Positions 44,422 through 52,681 of a stretch of 63,610 bases of DNA are shown in pieces. Origin of the DNA: Myxococcales bacterium (GTDB lineage: Bacteria > Myxococcota_A > Polyangia > Polyangiales > Ga0077539); the NCBI GenBank assembly GCA_016793325.1, contig JAEUKI010000053.1:1-63610 (forward strand), written 5' to 3'. A program made the position numbers and the translations under genes. Positions within the stretch are counted from its first letter, which is position 1. Each line of letters begins with the position of its first letter. A model generated the notes under the pieces. That model made no database searches. It saw nothing but the letters and a program-made list of their open reading frames with translations, and was not told the DNA's origin.

Positions 44422-44505
44422 CGCGGCGCGAGCGCCGCGATTCGACAAGAGCGCATGCAACGAGCGATACCGAGCGGGGGCGCGATCTGCGCTCGTTGCG
44501 TGCGC
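44422..44505. terminator. Two hairpins after the second helicase giant
   Basis: Ten bases after the stop lies CGCGGCG-CGAG-CGCCGCG (44422-44439). Then GCGCATGCAACGAGCG (44451-44466) pairs with CGCTCGTTGCGTGCGC (44490-44505). No T-run follows. Position and strength suggest transcript ends. The second stem shares GAGCGCATGCAACGAG with the repeat after PP2C-like copy 2. The rest of the gap to 44765 shows no gene. Confidence 0.5.
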
Positions 44506-44765
44506 GCGAGTGCGACGACCGCGTTTATCGTCGAAGTTCCCTGACGAAGCTCGGGCAACGTCGAGCCCCTCGCGCGTCGAGTCGTTCAACCCACCAGCGC
44601 GTTGTTCAGTTGAACGTCCGCCCTCGCCACGGCGCCGTGTCACCTGCGATTCGATCGCTCGATTTCCAGCACTTCGTGCGTTCTCGCGTGCTCGGGCGAG
44701 GGCGGCCCGCGCCGTGCTCTGTGGGTCGTGTGCGTCGCTCGAGACCTCCCATTGCAGAGAGAACC

Positions 44766-45905
44766 ATGAACCTCCGAAACGCCATCGATGCCTGTGTCTT
44801 CGTCACTCGTTCCCCGTCGCGCGTCGCGCGCTTCGCAGGAGCGATCAGCGCGATGGCCGTCGCGCTCGCGAGCTCGTGCGCGCCGATGGCCGACACAGCC
44901 CAGACCGCCGACGAAGTCACTACAAACACACCGATTCTTCTCTACGGTCGCGACGGACTGCTCTCTGTCGACGGCGTGATCGGTTCTGTCGGCGCGCCGC
45001 TGACGAGCATTGTTTGCTCGGTCACGGCGTCGGCGCCGGGCGTCCTCCGCGTGGGCTGGTGCGCGAGCGCGGGCCTCCTGGCGGAGCCACGGCTCGACAG
45101 TTACCTGAATGTCTTGCCTCCCTCGCAGCAGAACGCGCAGCAGCGAGGGACGAGCACGATCACGATCTACGAAGGCCCTTGGTCGTCCACGCCGACCGCG
45201 ACGCTCGAGCTCACCGCCAAGCTCGAGAACGGCCAGACCTGGGTGATGGTCTCGAACTACACGAACATCGACGTGCCGAACGCGACCTTCGATCCCACGT
45301 GGTTTCTCGTCAGCGCTGCGGCGACGGCGACCAGCGTCAGCGTCTCGGGGACGCTCGCGGTAGGCCAAACCGTCACCGGCACGTATACGTACGAAGGCAC
45401 TTCCAACGCGACGGAGAGCGGCTCGACCTTCCAGTGGTACGCGGTCGATGAAGGCGTTCGGACCGCGATCGAAGGCGCGACCTCGCGATCGTTTGTGATC
45501 CCTGAGTCCGTCGATGCCCGATCGATTCAGTTCTGCGTCACGCCGCGCAACAGCAACGGCGTCGGCGGAGCCTCGTGCAGCGGTTCGTACCGCGTCGTGT
45601 CGCGCGCGCCGCAGTTGACCTGGTACTCGCAGAGCCATCAACAGGGCACGGCTACAGTGGCCAACCCCACTGATCTGACCAACGGTCAGTGCGTGAACTA
45701 CGCGACGGTGAGCACGTTCGGACCGCTGCGCTCCTACGCGATGACGGCTCGCGGCGTGCCCGTGACGATCGACGTGTTCCAGTCGAACAACTGCGGCTAT
45801 CAAGCGTTGGTCGTGCGGCACACGAAGACCGTCGCTGCGAACACGACGGGCACGTTCAGCTTCGCGTCCGGGTTCTCCGCGCGCTCGTATCGCGTGAGTT
45901 GGTGA
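44766..45905 (+). CDS. Predicted lipoprotein with Ig-like domain
   Basis: 379 residues. The hydrophobic segment ends AMAVALASSCAPM, giving a lipobox Cys at about 38. The middle part (about 190-270) has an Ig/PKD-like domain: SVSGTLAVGQTVTGTYTYEG, then GSTFQWYAVDEG. The flanking regions are beta-rich and unassigned. It converges with the kinase gene 10 bp downstream. Probably a surface protein. Confidence 0.7.
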   Translation: MNLRNAIDACVFVTRSPSRVARFAGAISAMAVALASSCAPMADTAQTADEVTTNTPILLYGRDGLLSVDGVIGSVGAPLTSIVCSVTASAPGVLRVGWCASAGLLAEPRLDSYLNVLPPSQQNAQQRGTSTITIYEGPWSSTPTATLELTAKLENGQTWVMVSNYTNIDVPNATFDPTWFLVSAAATATSVSVSGTLAVGQTVTGTYTYEGTSNATESGSTFQWYAVDEGVRTAIEGATSRSFVIPESVDARSIQFCVTPRNSNGVGGASCSGSYRVVSRAPQLTWYSQSHQQGTATVANPTDLTNGQCVNYATVSTFGPLRSYAMTARGVPVTIDVFQSNNCGYQALVVRHTKTVAANTTGTFSFASGFSARSYRVSW

Positions 45906-45914
45906 ACGACGCGC

Positions 45915-47525
45915 TCATCGAGACGGCGTTCGATCCGTGTCGTCTCGGGTGAGCTCTCGCAGCGTGGGGGCGCGCCAGTTCCACACGGCGAGCGCGGCGC
46001 TCGTGAGGAGGGCGGCGGGAAACAGCGCCTGCGTCGCGAGCGGCCCGAGCGCCGAGAGCGCGAGGTAGCTCGCCATGATCGCGACCGTTCCCCACAGCCA
46101 GCGCTCGAGCGCGATCGCGCTGACGGCGCTCACCGTGAGGCAAATCAACGCGTCGATGCGCAACACGTCCACCACGTCGAGCCCTCGCAGCACGCCGTAC
46201 GCGCGGTGCACCACCATCGTCGCCAGCACCAGGGCAAACGCCGACAACAACGCGCGGTTGTGCCGCGTCGACAAGAGCGTCCGCCGAAACGCTGCGCACA
46301 TCACCGCGAGCACGAAGAACGCGATGGCGATCGATCGCAGCGAGATCCGCAGGTCGAACCGCCCGCCCGTCCGCGCGAGCTGCACGGCGTAGTTGAGCGC
46401 GCCGAGCGCGCCGACGATCGCGAGCGCCCACTGTTTTTGCCGGCGAAACGCGCGTGGGTCCGCGTCGCGCGAGACGGCCACGCTCGACGCGAGCTCCGAG
46501 ACGAGCGCGTCCATCGACGGCCAACGCGACGCAGGGTCCGGCGAGAGACCCCGCATCACCGCGCGAACGACGACGGGGTCGAACTCCGACGCGCGCTCGA
46601 TCGGCGGCTGCTTCGGGCCTCGCGAGACGCTCTCGCGAAGGCTCGCGAGCGTCTCTCCCTCGCACGGAAGGGCGCCGAAGAGCGCGCGATACAGCGCGGC
46701 GCAGTAGCGCCACTGATCGCTCTCGGCGCGAAAATCGCCGGTGAAATGCTCGGGCGAGAGGTAGCCCGGCGTTCCCATGAGCGAGCCGTGCGCGGTGATC
46801 TTGGCGTCGAGCGTCGCCGAGGACGCGTCGCCGACGCGCGAGCGGAGGTCCGGATCGATCCCCCGCGCGAGCCCGAAGTCGAGCACCCTGGCGCGGCCAT
46901 CGGAGCCAACGAGCACGTTGCTGCCCTTGAAGTCGCGGTGCAACACGCCCGCTTTGTGCGCGGCGGCGAGGCCGCGGCCCGCTTCGATGAAGCGCTCGAG
47001 GATCGCTCGTTGAGGGCGCGGCTCGGCGTCGAGCCAGCGCGAGAGCGTGCTCCCGTCGACGTGTTCCATCGCGACGAAGACGTCGTCGCCCTCGAGCCCG
47101 ACCTCGTACACAGGGACGACGAACGGGCTCGCGATCCGCGCCATCGCCTGCGCTTCGCGCAGGAGCCTCGCGCGCGACACCGCGTCTCCGCCGCCGCGAA
47201 CGAGCTTGAGCGCCACCGTTCGACCGAGGCTCTTGTCGTGCGCCGCGTACACCAAGCCCATGCCCCCCGCGCCGAGCACGCGATCGATCGTGTACCGCCC
47301 GACGCGCTCGGGCACAGCGTCGCTCGCGCGCTCTTCGCGCTCGGGCGCCAAGCGCAACGACGGAGCGCGCGTCTCCGCATCGAACGCCAACAGCTCGTCG
47401 ACCTCGCTCCGCAGCGCGGGCTCTCCCCGGCACGCCTCGTCGAGCCACGCGGCGCGCTCGCTCGGCGCCCGCTCGATCGCTTCAGCGAAGATCGCGAACA
47501 CCCGCTCGCGATGCGCCTCGCTCAT
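45915..47525 (-). CDS. Ser/Thr protein kinase with C-terminal membrane region
   Basis: 536 residues. The N-terminal 75 residues are helical. The kinase domain (about 78-345) has LGAGGMGLVYAAHD (P-loop), VALKLV (Lys), HRDFKGSNVLVG (catalytic loop Asp, Asn), LDFGLARG (DFG) and GTPGYLSPEHF (activation loop). The C-terminal 150 residues hold about five or six hydrophobic helices. The Met at 47525 overlaps the stop of the ECF sigma gene (ATGA). Such sigma-kinase pairs form signalling units in which the kinase is thought to control the sigma factor. Confidence 0.9.
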   Translation of the reverse strand: MSEAHRERVFAIFAEAIERAPSERAAWLDEACRGEPALRSEVDELLAFDAETRAPSLRLAPEREERASDAVPERVGRYTIDRVLGAGGMGLVYAAHDKSLGRTVALKLVRGGGDAVSRARLLREAQAMARIASPFVVPVYEVGLEGDDVFVAMEHVDGSTLSRWLDAEPRPQRAILERFIEAGRGLAAAHKAGVLHRDFKGSNVLVGSDGRARVLDFGLARGIDPDLRSRVGDASSATLDAKITAHGSLMGTPGYLSPEHFTGDFRAESDQWRYCAALYRALFGALPCEGETLASLRESVSRGPKQPPIERASEFDPVVVRAVMRGLSPDPASRWPSMDALVSELASSVAVSRDADPRAFRRQKQWALAIVGALGALNYAVQLARTGGRFDLRISLRSIAIAFFVLAVMCAAFRRTLLSTRHNRALLSAFALVLATMVVHRAYGVLRGLDVVDVLRIDALICLTVSAVSAIALERWLWGTVAIMASYLALSALGPLATQALFPAALLTSAALAVWNWRAPTLRELTRDDTDRTPSR

Positions 47526-48082
47526 CGCGCGAGCTCGCGCCGCAAGAACGCCTGCGCGAAGCGCCAATCGCGCTCGACCGTCCGCTCGGTGACCTCGTGC
47601 AGCGCGGCGATCTCGGCCTCGCTCGCGCCCACGTAGACCCGCAGCATCGCGACGTCCGCCTGCCTCGGGTGCGCCGCGCGGAGCTTCTGCATCGCGTCTT
47701 CGAGCGCGAGGACGTCCACGGCGTCTGCGTCGACGACGGCGGTCACCGCGGCCTCGTCGAGCTCCACGGGGCGCTCTCCGCCTCCGCGCTTGAGCGCGCG
47801 CTTTCGCCGCGCGTTGTCCACCAAGATGTCTCGCATCGCCATCGCCGCGGCGCCGAAGAAATGCGCGCGGCTCCGAAACGAGACGCTCCCGTCGACGAGC
47901 GCGATGAAGGCCTCGTGCACGAGCGCGGTGGGCTGCAACGTCTGCCCCGCGGGCAGCGCGCTCAACCGACGCTGCGCGATGGCCTTGAGCTCCCGGTACA
48001 CGACCGGAAACAAGTCCCTCGCGACATCCGCGCGTCCCTCGCGGACCTCCTCGAGGATGCGACTCACGCTCTCTTGCAGCAT
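47522..48082 (-). CDS. ECF-type RNA polymerase sigma factor
   Basis: 186 residues, close in style to the ECF group linked to Ser/Thr kinases (TIGR02999-like). Region 2 is DLFPVVYRELKAIAQRRL followed by TLQPTALVHEAFIALVDGS and FFGAAAMAMRDILVDNARRK. Region 4 is DVAMLRVYVGASEAEIAAL and HEVTERTVERDWRFAQAFL. It starts at a Met with 275 bp to the divergent gene and overlaps the kinase gene downstream by 4 bp. Confidence 0.9.
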   Translation of the reverse strand: MLQESVSRILEEVREGRADVARDLFPVVYRELKAIAQRRLSALPAGQTLQPTALVHEAFIALVDGSVSFRSRAHFFGAAAMAMRDILVDNARRKRALKRGGGERPVELDEAAVTAVVDADAVDVLALEDAMQKLRAAHPRQADVAMLRVYVGASEAEIAALHEVTERTVERDWRFAQAFLRRELAR

Positions 48083-48357
48083 CGTCGACGCGCAGGATTG
48101 TACTGATTTCTCGGCCGCAATTGATGGACTTCGAGGTCCGTCGGGATTCTCGACGAATGCCTGTCGGGTCCCGGCGTCGGTCTGCGGACGTCAGCGAGAG
48201 ACACGCCGCGGAGCTCGGCGTGATCGACGACGCATCGTCGTGTCGCTCCTGGCTTCTGCGCGATCTCCGAAGGATCGGGCCATCGCTTCACTGCGTACCG
48301 AGCGGCGCGCTCGGTCGCGTGCTTCGTCGCGTCGCCCGCGATAGCGTGCGGTCACCG

Positions 48358-49290
48358 ATGACCCTTCGCGCTCGAGCTGAAGATCGCCCCCGAAGGCGCA
48401 CTCCCATCACCGCGGGGCGCCTGACTCGCGCGGCCCTCGTGTCGCTCTCGCTCGCGGGGCTCGCGCTCGCCAGTTGTCGGCGACGCGACGCGATCGCGTC
48501 CCCCGATTCCGTGACGCTCATGGTGAACAATCAGCCCGTCGCGTTCGCGTTGCTCGAGCTCTCGCGGGTCTCGGGGTGGCCCGTCGTGCTCGCGCCGTCT
48601 GCGACGGAGGTCGCAGCGTGCGTGCGGATTTCGGTGCTCGCCGCGCAGCCCGTCCCGCGCGCACAACTGCGTCGGCTCGTGCTCGGCGCGCTCGAGCCCA
48701 CGCCGCTCGCGGTGCAAGAGCAAGCAGGGGGATGGATCGTGCGTCGCCGCGACGGAGCGCAGCTCCCCGACTCGTGCAGCAGCCTCGCGTTTCGAGAGAC
48801 CTCCCTCGCGGACATCGAGCGGCGGCGGCGCGAGCGACAGGGCTTGCTCGCGAGCGAGGCGCCGAGCGCGGACGGCGATGGTGGCGCGGGGGCTGCGCTC
48901 CAAGAAGAGACGCGGGTCGCTGCGATCCTCGCGGGGATCACCGCGACCGGCGAGAACACCTACAGCGTGACGCGCGAAGCGCTCGACGCGATGCTCTCCG
49001 AGAGCGAGGCGCTCGGGCGTCGGGTGCGGATCGTTCCGCACACGAGAGAAGGCGCGATCCGAGGGATGAAGCTGTTCGGAATCCGTCGGGGCTCCGTGTT
49101 CGCCGCGCTCGGAATGCAGAACGGCGACTCCGTCGAGAGCGTGAACGGCGTCGCGATGAGCAGCCCCGAGCTCGTGCTCGAAGCCTACAGCCGCATCCGC
49201 AACGCTCCCGAAATCCGCGTCGTCCTCGAGCGCTCGGGCGCACAGCAAACGCTCACGTATCGACTCACGGGGCCGACGCAGCGGCGTTGA
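48358..49290 (+). CDS. Lipoprotein with STN-like and GspC-type PDZ domains
   Basis: 310 residues. The lipoprotein signal is SLSLAGLALASCRR. The first mature region (about 50-140), with VAFALLELSRVSGWPVVLAP, resembles the short STN domain of secretins and TonB receptors. The C-terminal part (about 225-305) is a GspC-like PDZ domain: GAIRGMKLFGIRRGSVFAAL, NGDSVESVNGV, LVLEAYSRIRNAPEIRVVLE. In type II secretion GspC is an inner-membrane protein, so a lipidated STN-PDZ fusion is atypical. No other secretion gene is nearby. It converges on the pectate lyase gene. Confidence 0.7.
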   Translation: MTLRARAEDRPRRRTPITAGRLTRAALVSLSLAGLALASCRRRDAIASPDSVTLMVNNQPVAFALLELSRVSGWPVVLAPSATEVAACVRISVLAAQPVPRAQLRRLVLGALEPTPLAVQEQAGGWIVRRRDGAQLPDSCSSLAFRETSLADIERRRRERQGLLASEAPSADGDGGAGAALQEETRVAAILAGITATGENTYSVTREALDAMLSESEALGRRVRIVPHTREGAIRGMKLFGIRRGSVFAALGMQNGDSVESVNGVAMSSPELVLEAYSRIRNAPEIRVVLERSGAQQTLTYRLTGPTQRR

Positions 49291-49311
49291 GCGCGCGCGC
49301 GACGCTGTCGT

Positions 49312-50580
49312 CTACAGACCCGTGACGTTGCGACGACCCGCGCCGGATTGAACGCGTGTTTGCAGCGCAGCGTCCGCGGTCTCGGCTCGATATGGGTACG
49401 TCGGCGCGAGGACGCGCGCGGGGTTGTTGGCTTCGAACGTCGCGCCGTTCAACAGTCGATCGTTGGAGGATCGCGCGTTGCCGCGGGGCTCTGGGTCTCC
49501 GACGCTCGTCGTGAGCACGGCGCGGGTCTCCGACGCGCTCGCGTCGAACACGTTGCGTTCACTCAGGAGCATGGCGTCCCACGTGGACGACATTCCATAG
49601 CTCTGCCACTGCCGTAGAACGTTGTTGAACGCGTGGACCGTCCCGTGTCGCAGCCTCGGGTGACGCTGCACCGTGCGGTCGAAGAAATTGTGGTGGAGCG
49701 TCACGCGGCTGTTGCGCGTTCGCGTGTCCGTTCCGCTCGAGCCGATGAGCATGACCTTCGACTGATTGGAGAAGCGCGACCACGACACGGTGATGTCCGT
49801 CGCGCCCTCGACGATGTCGATCAGCCCGTCTTCGCAGTCGCTCGTCGAGACGTGGTCGATCCACAGATCGTGGGCGCCGTCGAAGATCGTCAACGCGTCG
49901 CCGCCGAACGCGAGCCCTGGCGGAATCACAGAGCTCGTGATCGTGACGTTCTCGATGATCACGTGCTGCGCGGCGTCGAGCCAAAGCGATCGCCCGGCGA
50001 TCGTGATGTTCGCGCCGCGCCCATCGATGGTCTTGAACGATCCGACGCGGAGAAAATCCGTGAGGTTGATCGTCCCGGACACGTCGAAGATCACCCAGCG
50101 CGGGACGTCTCCGGTCACGCACTCTCGAAGCGATCCCGCACCGGCGTTGGCGAGGGTGCGGACGCGACAGAGCGTTCCCCCTTGGCCGCCGCGCGCGTTG
50201 CGGCCGTATCCGACGCGCTCGTCGAGCAACGCGAGTCGACTCGCGGGAACGGGCTCGCCCGCCCGCGCATCGCTCGCTCGCGCGTCGAGCGCGTCCCGCG
50301 TCGCATCGGTCGCGCGCCCGTCCGCCATCGCGTCGATCGTGTCTGCGTCGATCGGGTCTGCGTCGAGCGACACGACGTCGCTCTCGACCGCGGCGTCCAA
50401 CGGCTCTGCGTCGCTCGCGCTGTCTTCGACCGACGCTGCGTCCTCGGTTGGCTGCGCATCCACCGTGCGATCGGCGCGATCGAGCAGGACATCCGCGCGC
50501 TCCGAGGGAGCCGCGCACGCCGCGAGCGGCCAGAGCGCGAGCGCCAATACGCCGACCGCGAAGTGTCGCATCGCGGTCAT
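49312..50580 (-). CDS. Pectate lyase family 1 (PelB-type) lipoprotein
   Basis: 422 residues. The signal ends ALWPLAACAAPS (lipobox Cys), followed by a long Asp/Ala-rich linker (about 28-120). The parallel beta-helix domain has GSLRECVTGDVPRWVIFDVS, then HDLWIDHVSTSDCEDGLID, then ITVSWSRFSNQSKVMLIG. VQRHPRLRHGTVHAFNNV carries the Arg-x-Pro-x-x-Arg segment of pectate lyases. The activity would be calcium-dependent beta-elimination of polygalacturonate. The Met at 50580 precedes the signal; MRHFAV at 50571 is an alternative. Confidence 0.85.
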   Translation of the reverse strand: MTAMRHFAVGVLALALWPLAACAAPSERADVLLDRADRTVDAQPTEDAASVEDSASDAEPLDAAVESDVVSLDADPIDADTIDAMADGRATDATRDALDARASDARAGEPVPASRLALLDERVGYGRNARGGQGGTLCRVRTLANAGAGSLRECVTGDVPRWVIFDVSGTINLTDFLRVGSFKTIDGRGANITIAGRSLWLDAAQHVIIENVTITSSVIPPGLAFGGDALTIFDGAHDLWIDHVSTSDCEDGLIDIVEGATDITVSWSRFSNQSKVMLIGSSGTDTRTRNSRVTLHHNFFDRTVQRHPRLRHGTVHAFNNVLRQWQSYGMSSTWDAMLLSERNVFDASASETRAVLTTSVGDPEPRGNARSSNDRLLNGATFEANNPARVLAPTYPYRAETADAALQTRVQSGAGRRNVTGL

Positions 50581-50695
50581 CGTACAGCGGGTCCGCGTTC
50601 TGTTGGCTCCTTCGATCGACGCGCGTTCGCGACGCGGGTCCGACCCTGGATCGCTTGTCACGAACCAACGCGCGTCCGCGCGACGCGCGCGGCTT

Positions 50696-50956
50696 TCATG
50701 GCTCCCCCTTGGGCGCAGGCTCGCTGCGCACGGGGCACGTCGAGTACCCGAGCATGTAGTAGATGCTGCACTTCGACAGCACGCCAGTCGCGAGCCACAT
50801 CACTCCGAGCACGGACATCGTGATCGACGCCCACCGGGGCGCGCCGAGCGCCCAACCGAGCGCGGTGAGCGCGGCTCCGCTGAGCAGCCGAAACACGCGA
50901 TCGGCGGGACCGACGTTCTTGTCGAATCCGAGCGTCACCAGTTCTTTGATCGACAT
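50696..50956 (-). CDS. DUF2892 (YgaP-like) small membrane protein
   Basis: 86 residues. NVGPADRVFRLLSGAALTAL opens the family pattern, followed by two hydrophobic helices (LTALGWALG; ASITMSVLGVMWLATGVLS) and the ending CSIYYMLGYSTCP with the conserved Cys. Such proteins often accompany sulfur or redox functions. It is divergent from the LysR regulator across 175 bp and so may be under its control. Confidence 0.85.
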   Translation of the reverse strand: MSIKELVTLGFDKNVGPADRVFRLLSGAALTALGWALGAPRWASITMSVLGVMWLATGVLSKCSIYYMLGYSTCPVRSEPAPKGEP

Positions 50957-51131
50957 GGTTGTCTCCCGCGGCACAACCGCCGCGCCATAGAGATCGATCG
51001 TCGCGCGACGTTCGTGTAGTCGCGTCGTGCGCGATGGTCTATCTCGTATGCCGTGATAGTCGTACTGCGATCGTTGTAAAACCGCGGTGTATCGACTCGA
51101 CGACTGTCCTGTGTTGCGTGATAATGCAGGC

Positions 51132-52028
51132 GTGCTCGCGTCGATCGATGAGCTCGTGGCGTTCGCGGCGGTCTACGACGCGCGTGGGTTCAGCGCTGCC
51201 GCGCGGCGCCTGGGCGTCTCGACGAACGCGGTGAGCCTCCGCGTACAAAAGCTCGAAGCCGCGCTCGCGGTCGCGTTGTTCGTTCGAACGACGCGCTCGG
51301 TCGTCGCGACAGACGAAGGCAAGAAGTTCTATGCGCGTGTGGTCCGCGCGCTCGACGAGCTCGACGCCGCCGAGACCGAGCTTCGCGCGGAGGCTGGCGT
51401 CATTCGCGGGACCGTGCGCGTGGCGATCCCTCCGGCGCTCGCGACGCGCGCGTTCGTGTCGCGCGTTCACGCGCTGCTCGACGCGCATCCGCGTCTGTCG
51501 ATCCAGCTCCGCGTCGCGAGCGCCGCGAGCGACCCGATCGCAGACGGAGTGGACATCGCGGTAGTCGTCGGCGCTCCTCTCGCGAACAGCTACGTGGCTC
51601 GCGCGCTCGGAAGGGTGAGCTGGGTGCTCGCGGCCGCGCCGTCCTACCTCGCGAAGTACGGTCGGCCCCGAGCCCCGAGAGACCTCGCCGCGCACCGGTG
51701 CTTGCGGTTTCTCGAGAGCCCTTCGCAGGACGAATGGACCCTCGTCGATCAGGCAGGGCGTGAAGTCTCGGTGCCTGTGCGCGGCGGCTTCGAAGCGGAC
51801 GACAGCCGCTTGCTCGGCGACGCGGCGTACGCGGGGCTCGGGATCGGGATTCGAGCCGCTGGCGAGTGCGAGATGGCCGAGCGCGATGGCTCGCTCGAGC
51901 GCGTGCTCCCGGCGTACCGGTTTCGCTCGCTGGACGTGAGCGCGCTCGTCGCGCGGGGGCGGCTTCGGCTTCCGCGGATCACAGCGGCGATCGAAGCGCT
52001 GCGGGCCTCGGTGGCGGACGTGTCTTGA
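51132..52028 (+). CDS. LysR family transcriptional regulator
   Basis: 298 residues from the GTG at 51132, which gives the standard N-terminus; an in-frame GTG at 51087 would add 15 residues. The helix-turn-helix is at 10-45 (FSAAARRLGVSTNAVSLRVQ). The effector domain follows (VIRGTVRVAIPPALATRAFV, YAGLGIGIRAAGECE). It is 33 bp upstream of the glutathione S-transferase gene on the same strand and divergent from the DUF2892 gene, the usual positions for its targets. Confidence 0.88.
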   Translation: MLASIDELVAFAAVYDARGFSAAARRLGVSTNAVSLRVQKLEAALAVALFVRTTRSVVATDEGKKFYARVVRALDELDAAETELRAEAGVIRGTVRVAIPPALATRAFVSRVHALLDAHPRLSIQLRVASAASDPIADGVDIAVVVGAPLANSYVARALGRVSWVLAAAPSYLAKYGRPRAPRDLAAHRCLRFLESPSQDEWTLVDQAGREVSVPVRGGFEADDSRLLGDAAYAGLGIGIRAAGECEMAERDGSLERVLPAYRFRSLDVSALVARGRLRLPRITAAIEALRASVADVS

Positions 52029-52060
52029 GCGTGCTCGGCGACGACGCGTACGTTTGCGCG

Positions 52061-52672
52061 ATGCCCACGCTCTACGACTACCCGTTCTCGGGCAACGGCT
52101 ACAAAGTCAGGCTCGTGCTCCGCGAGCTCGGTATCGCATACGAGTATCGCGCGCTCGACATTTTGAAGGGCCACACGCGCGAACCGTGGTTTCTCGCGAA
52201 GAACCCAGCGGGGCAAATCCCCGTGCTCGAGCTCGACGACGGCGCGTGTCTGAGCGAGAGCTCTGCGATCCTCGTGCACGTCGCGCGCGGAACGCCGCTA
52301 TTTCCCTCGGATCCGTTGTCGCAGACGCGCGCGCTGCAGTGGATGTGCTTCGAGCAGAGCAACATCGACGGCGTGATCTCTCGGGCGCGTTTTCGAAGAG
52401 CGTTTCCCGACGCGATTCCGACGCGACCCGAGGAGTTCGCCGCGTGGTTGAGCGAGGGGCATCGCGCGCTGGCTGTCCTCGAAGGGCACCTCTCCCAGCG
52501 AGAGTTCCTGGTCGACGACGCGTTTTCGATCGCCGACATCGCGCTCTACGCGTACGTGCACTGCGCCGACCAAGGCGGCTTCTCGCTGGACACGTACCCC
52601 GCGCTGCGGCGCTGGTTGCAGCGCGTTCGATCACGCCCAGCCCACATCGCGATCGACGATGTCGCAGGCTGA
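52061..52672 (+). CDS. Glutathione S-transferase family protein
   Basis: 203 residues. The thioredoxin-fold N-terminal domain has LYDYPFSGNGYKVRLVLREL with the candidate catalytic Tyr/Ser, NPAGQIPVLELDDG (cis-Pro) and LSESSAILVHVA (Glu-Ser that binds glutathione). The helical C-terminal domain has FLVDDAFSIADIALYAYVHC. It likely detoxifies electrophiles and forms a short unit with the upstream LysR gene. Confidence 0.9.
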   Translation: MPTLYDYPFSGNGYKVRLVLRELGIAYEYRALDILKGHTREPWFLAKNPAGQIPVLELDDGACLSESSAILVHVARGTPLFPSDPLSQTRALQWMCFEQSNIDGVISRARFRRAFPDAIPTRPEEFAAWLSEGHRALAVLEGHLSQREFLVDDAFSIADIALYAYVHCADQGGFSLDTYPALRRWLQRVRSRPAHIAIDDVAG

Positions 52673-52681
52673 GCTCGTCCG

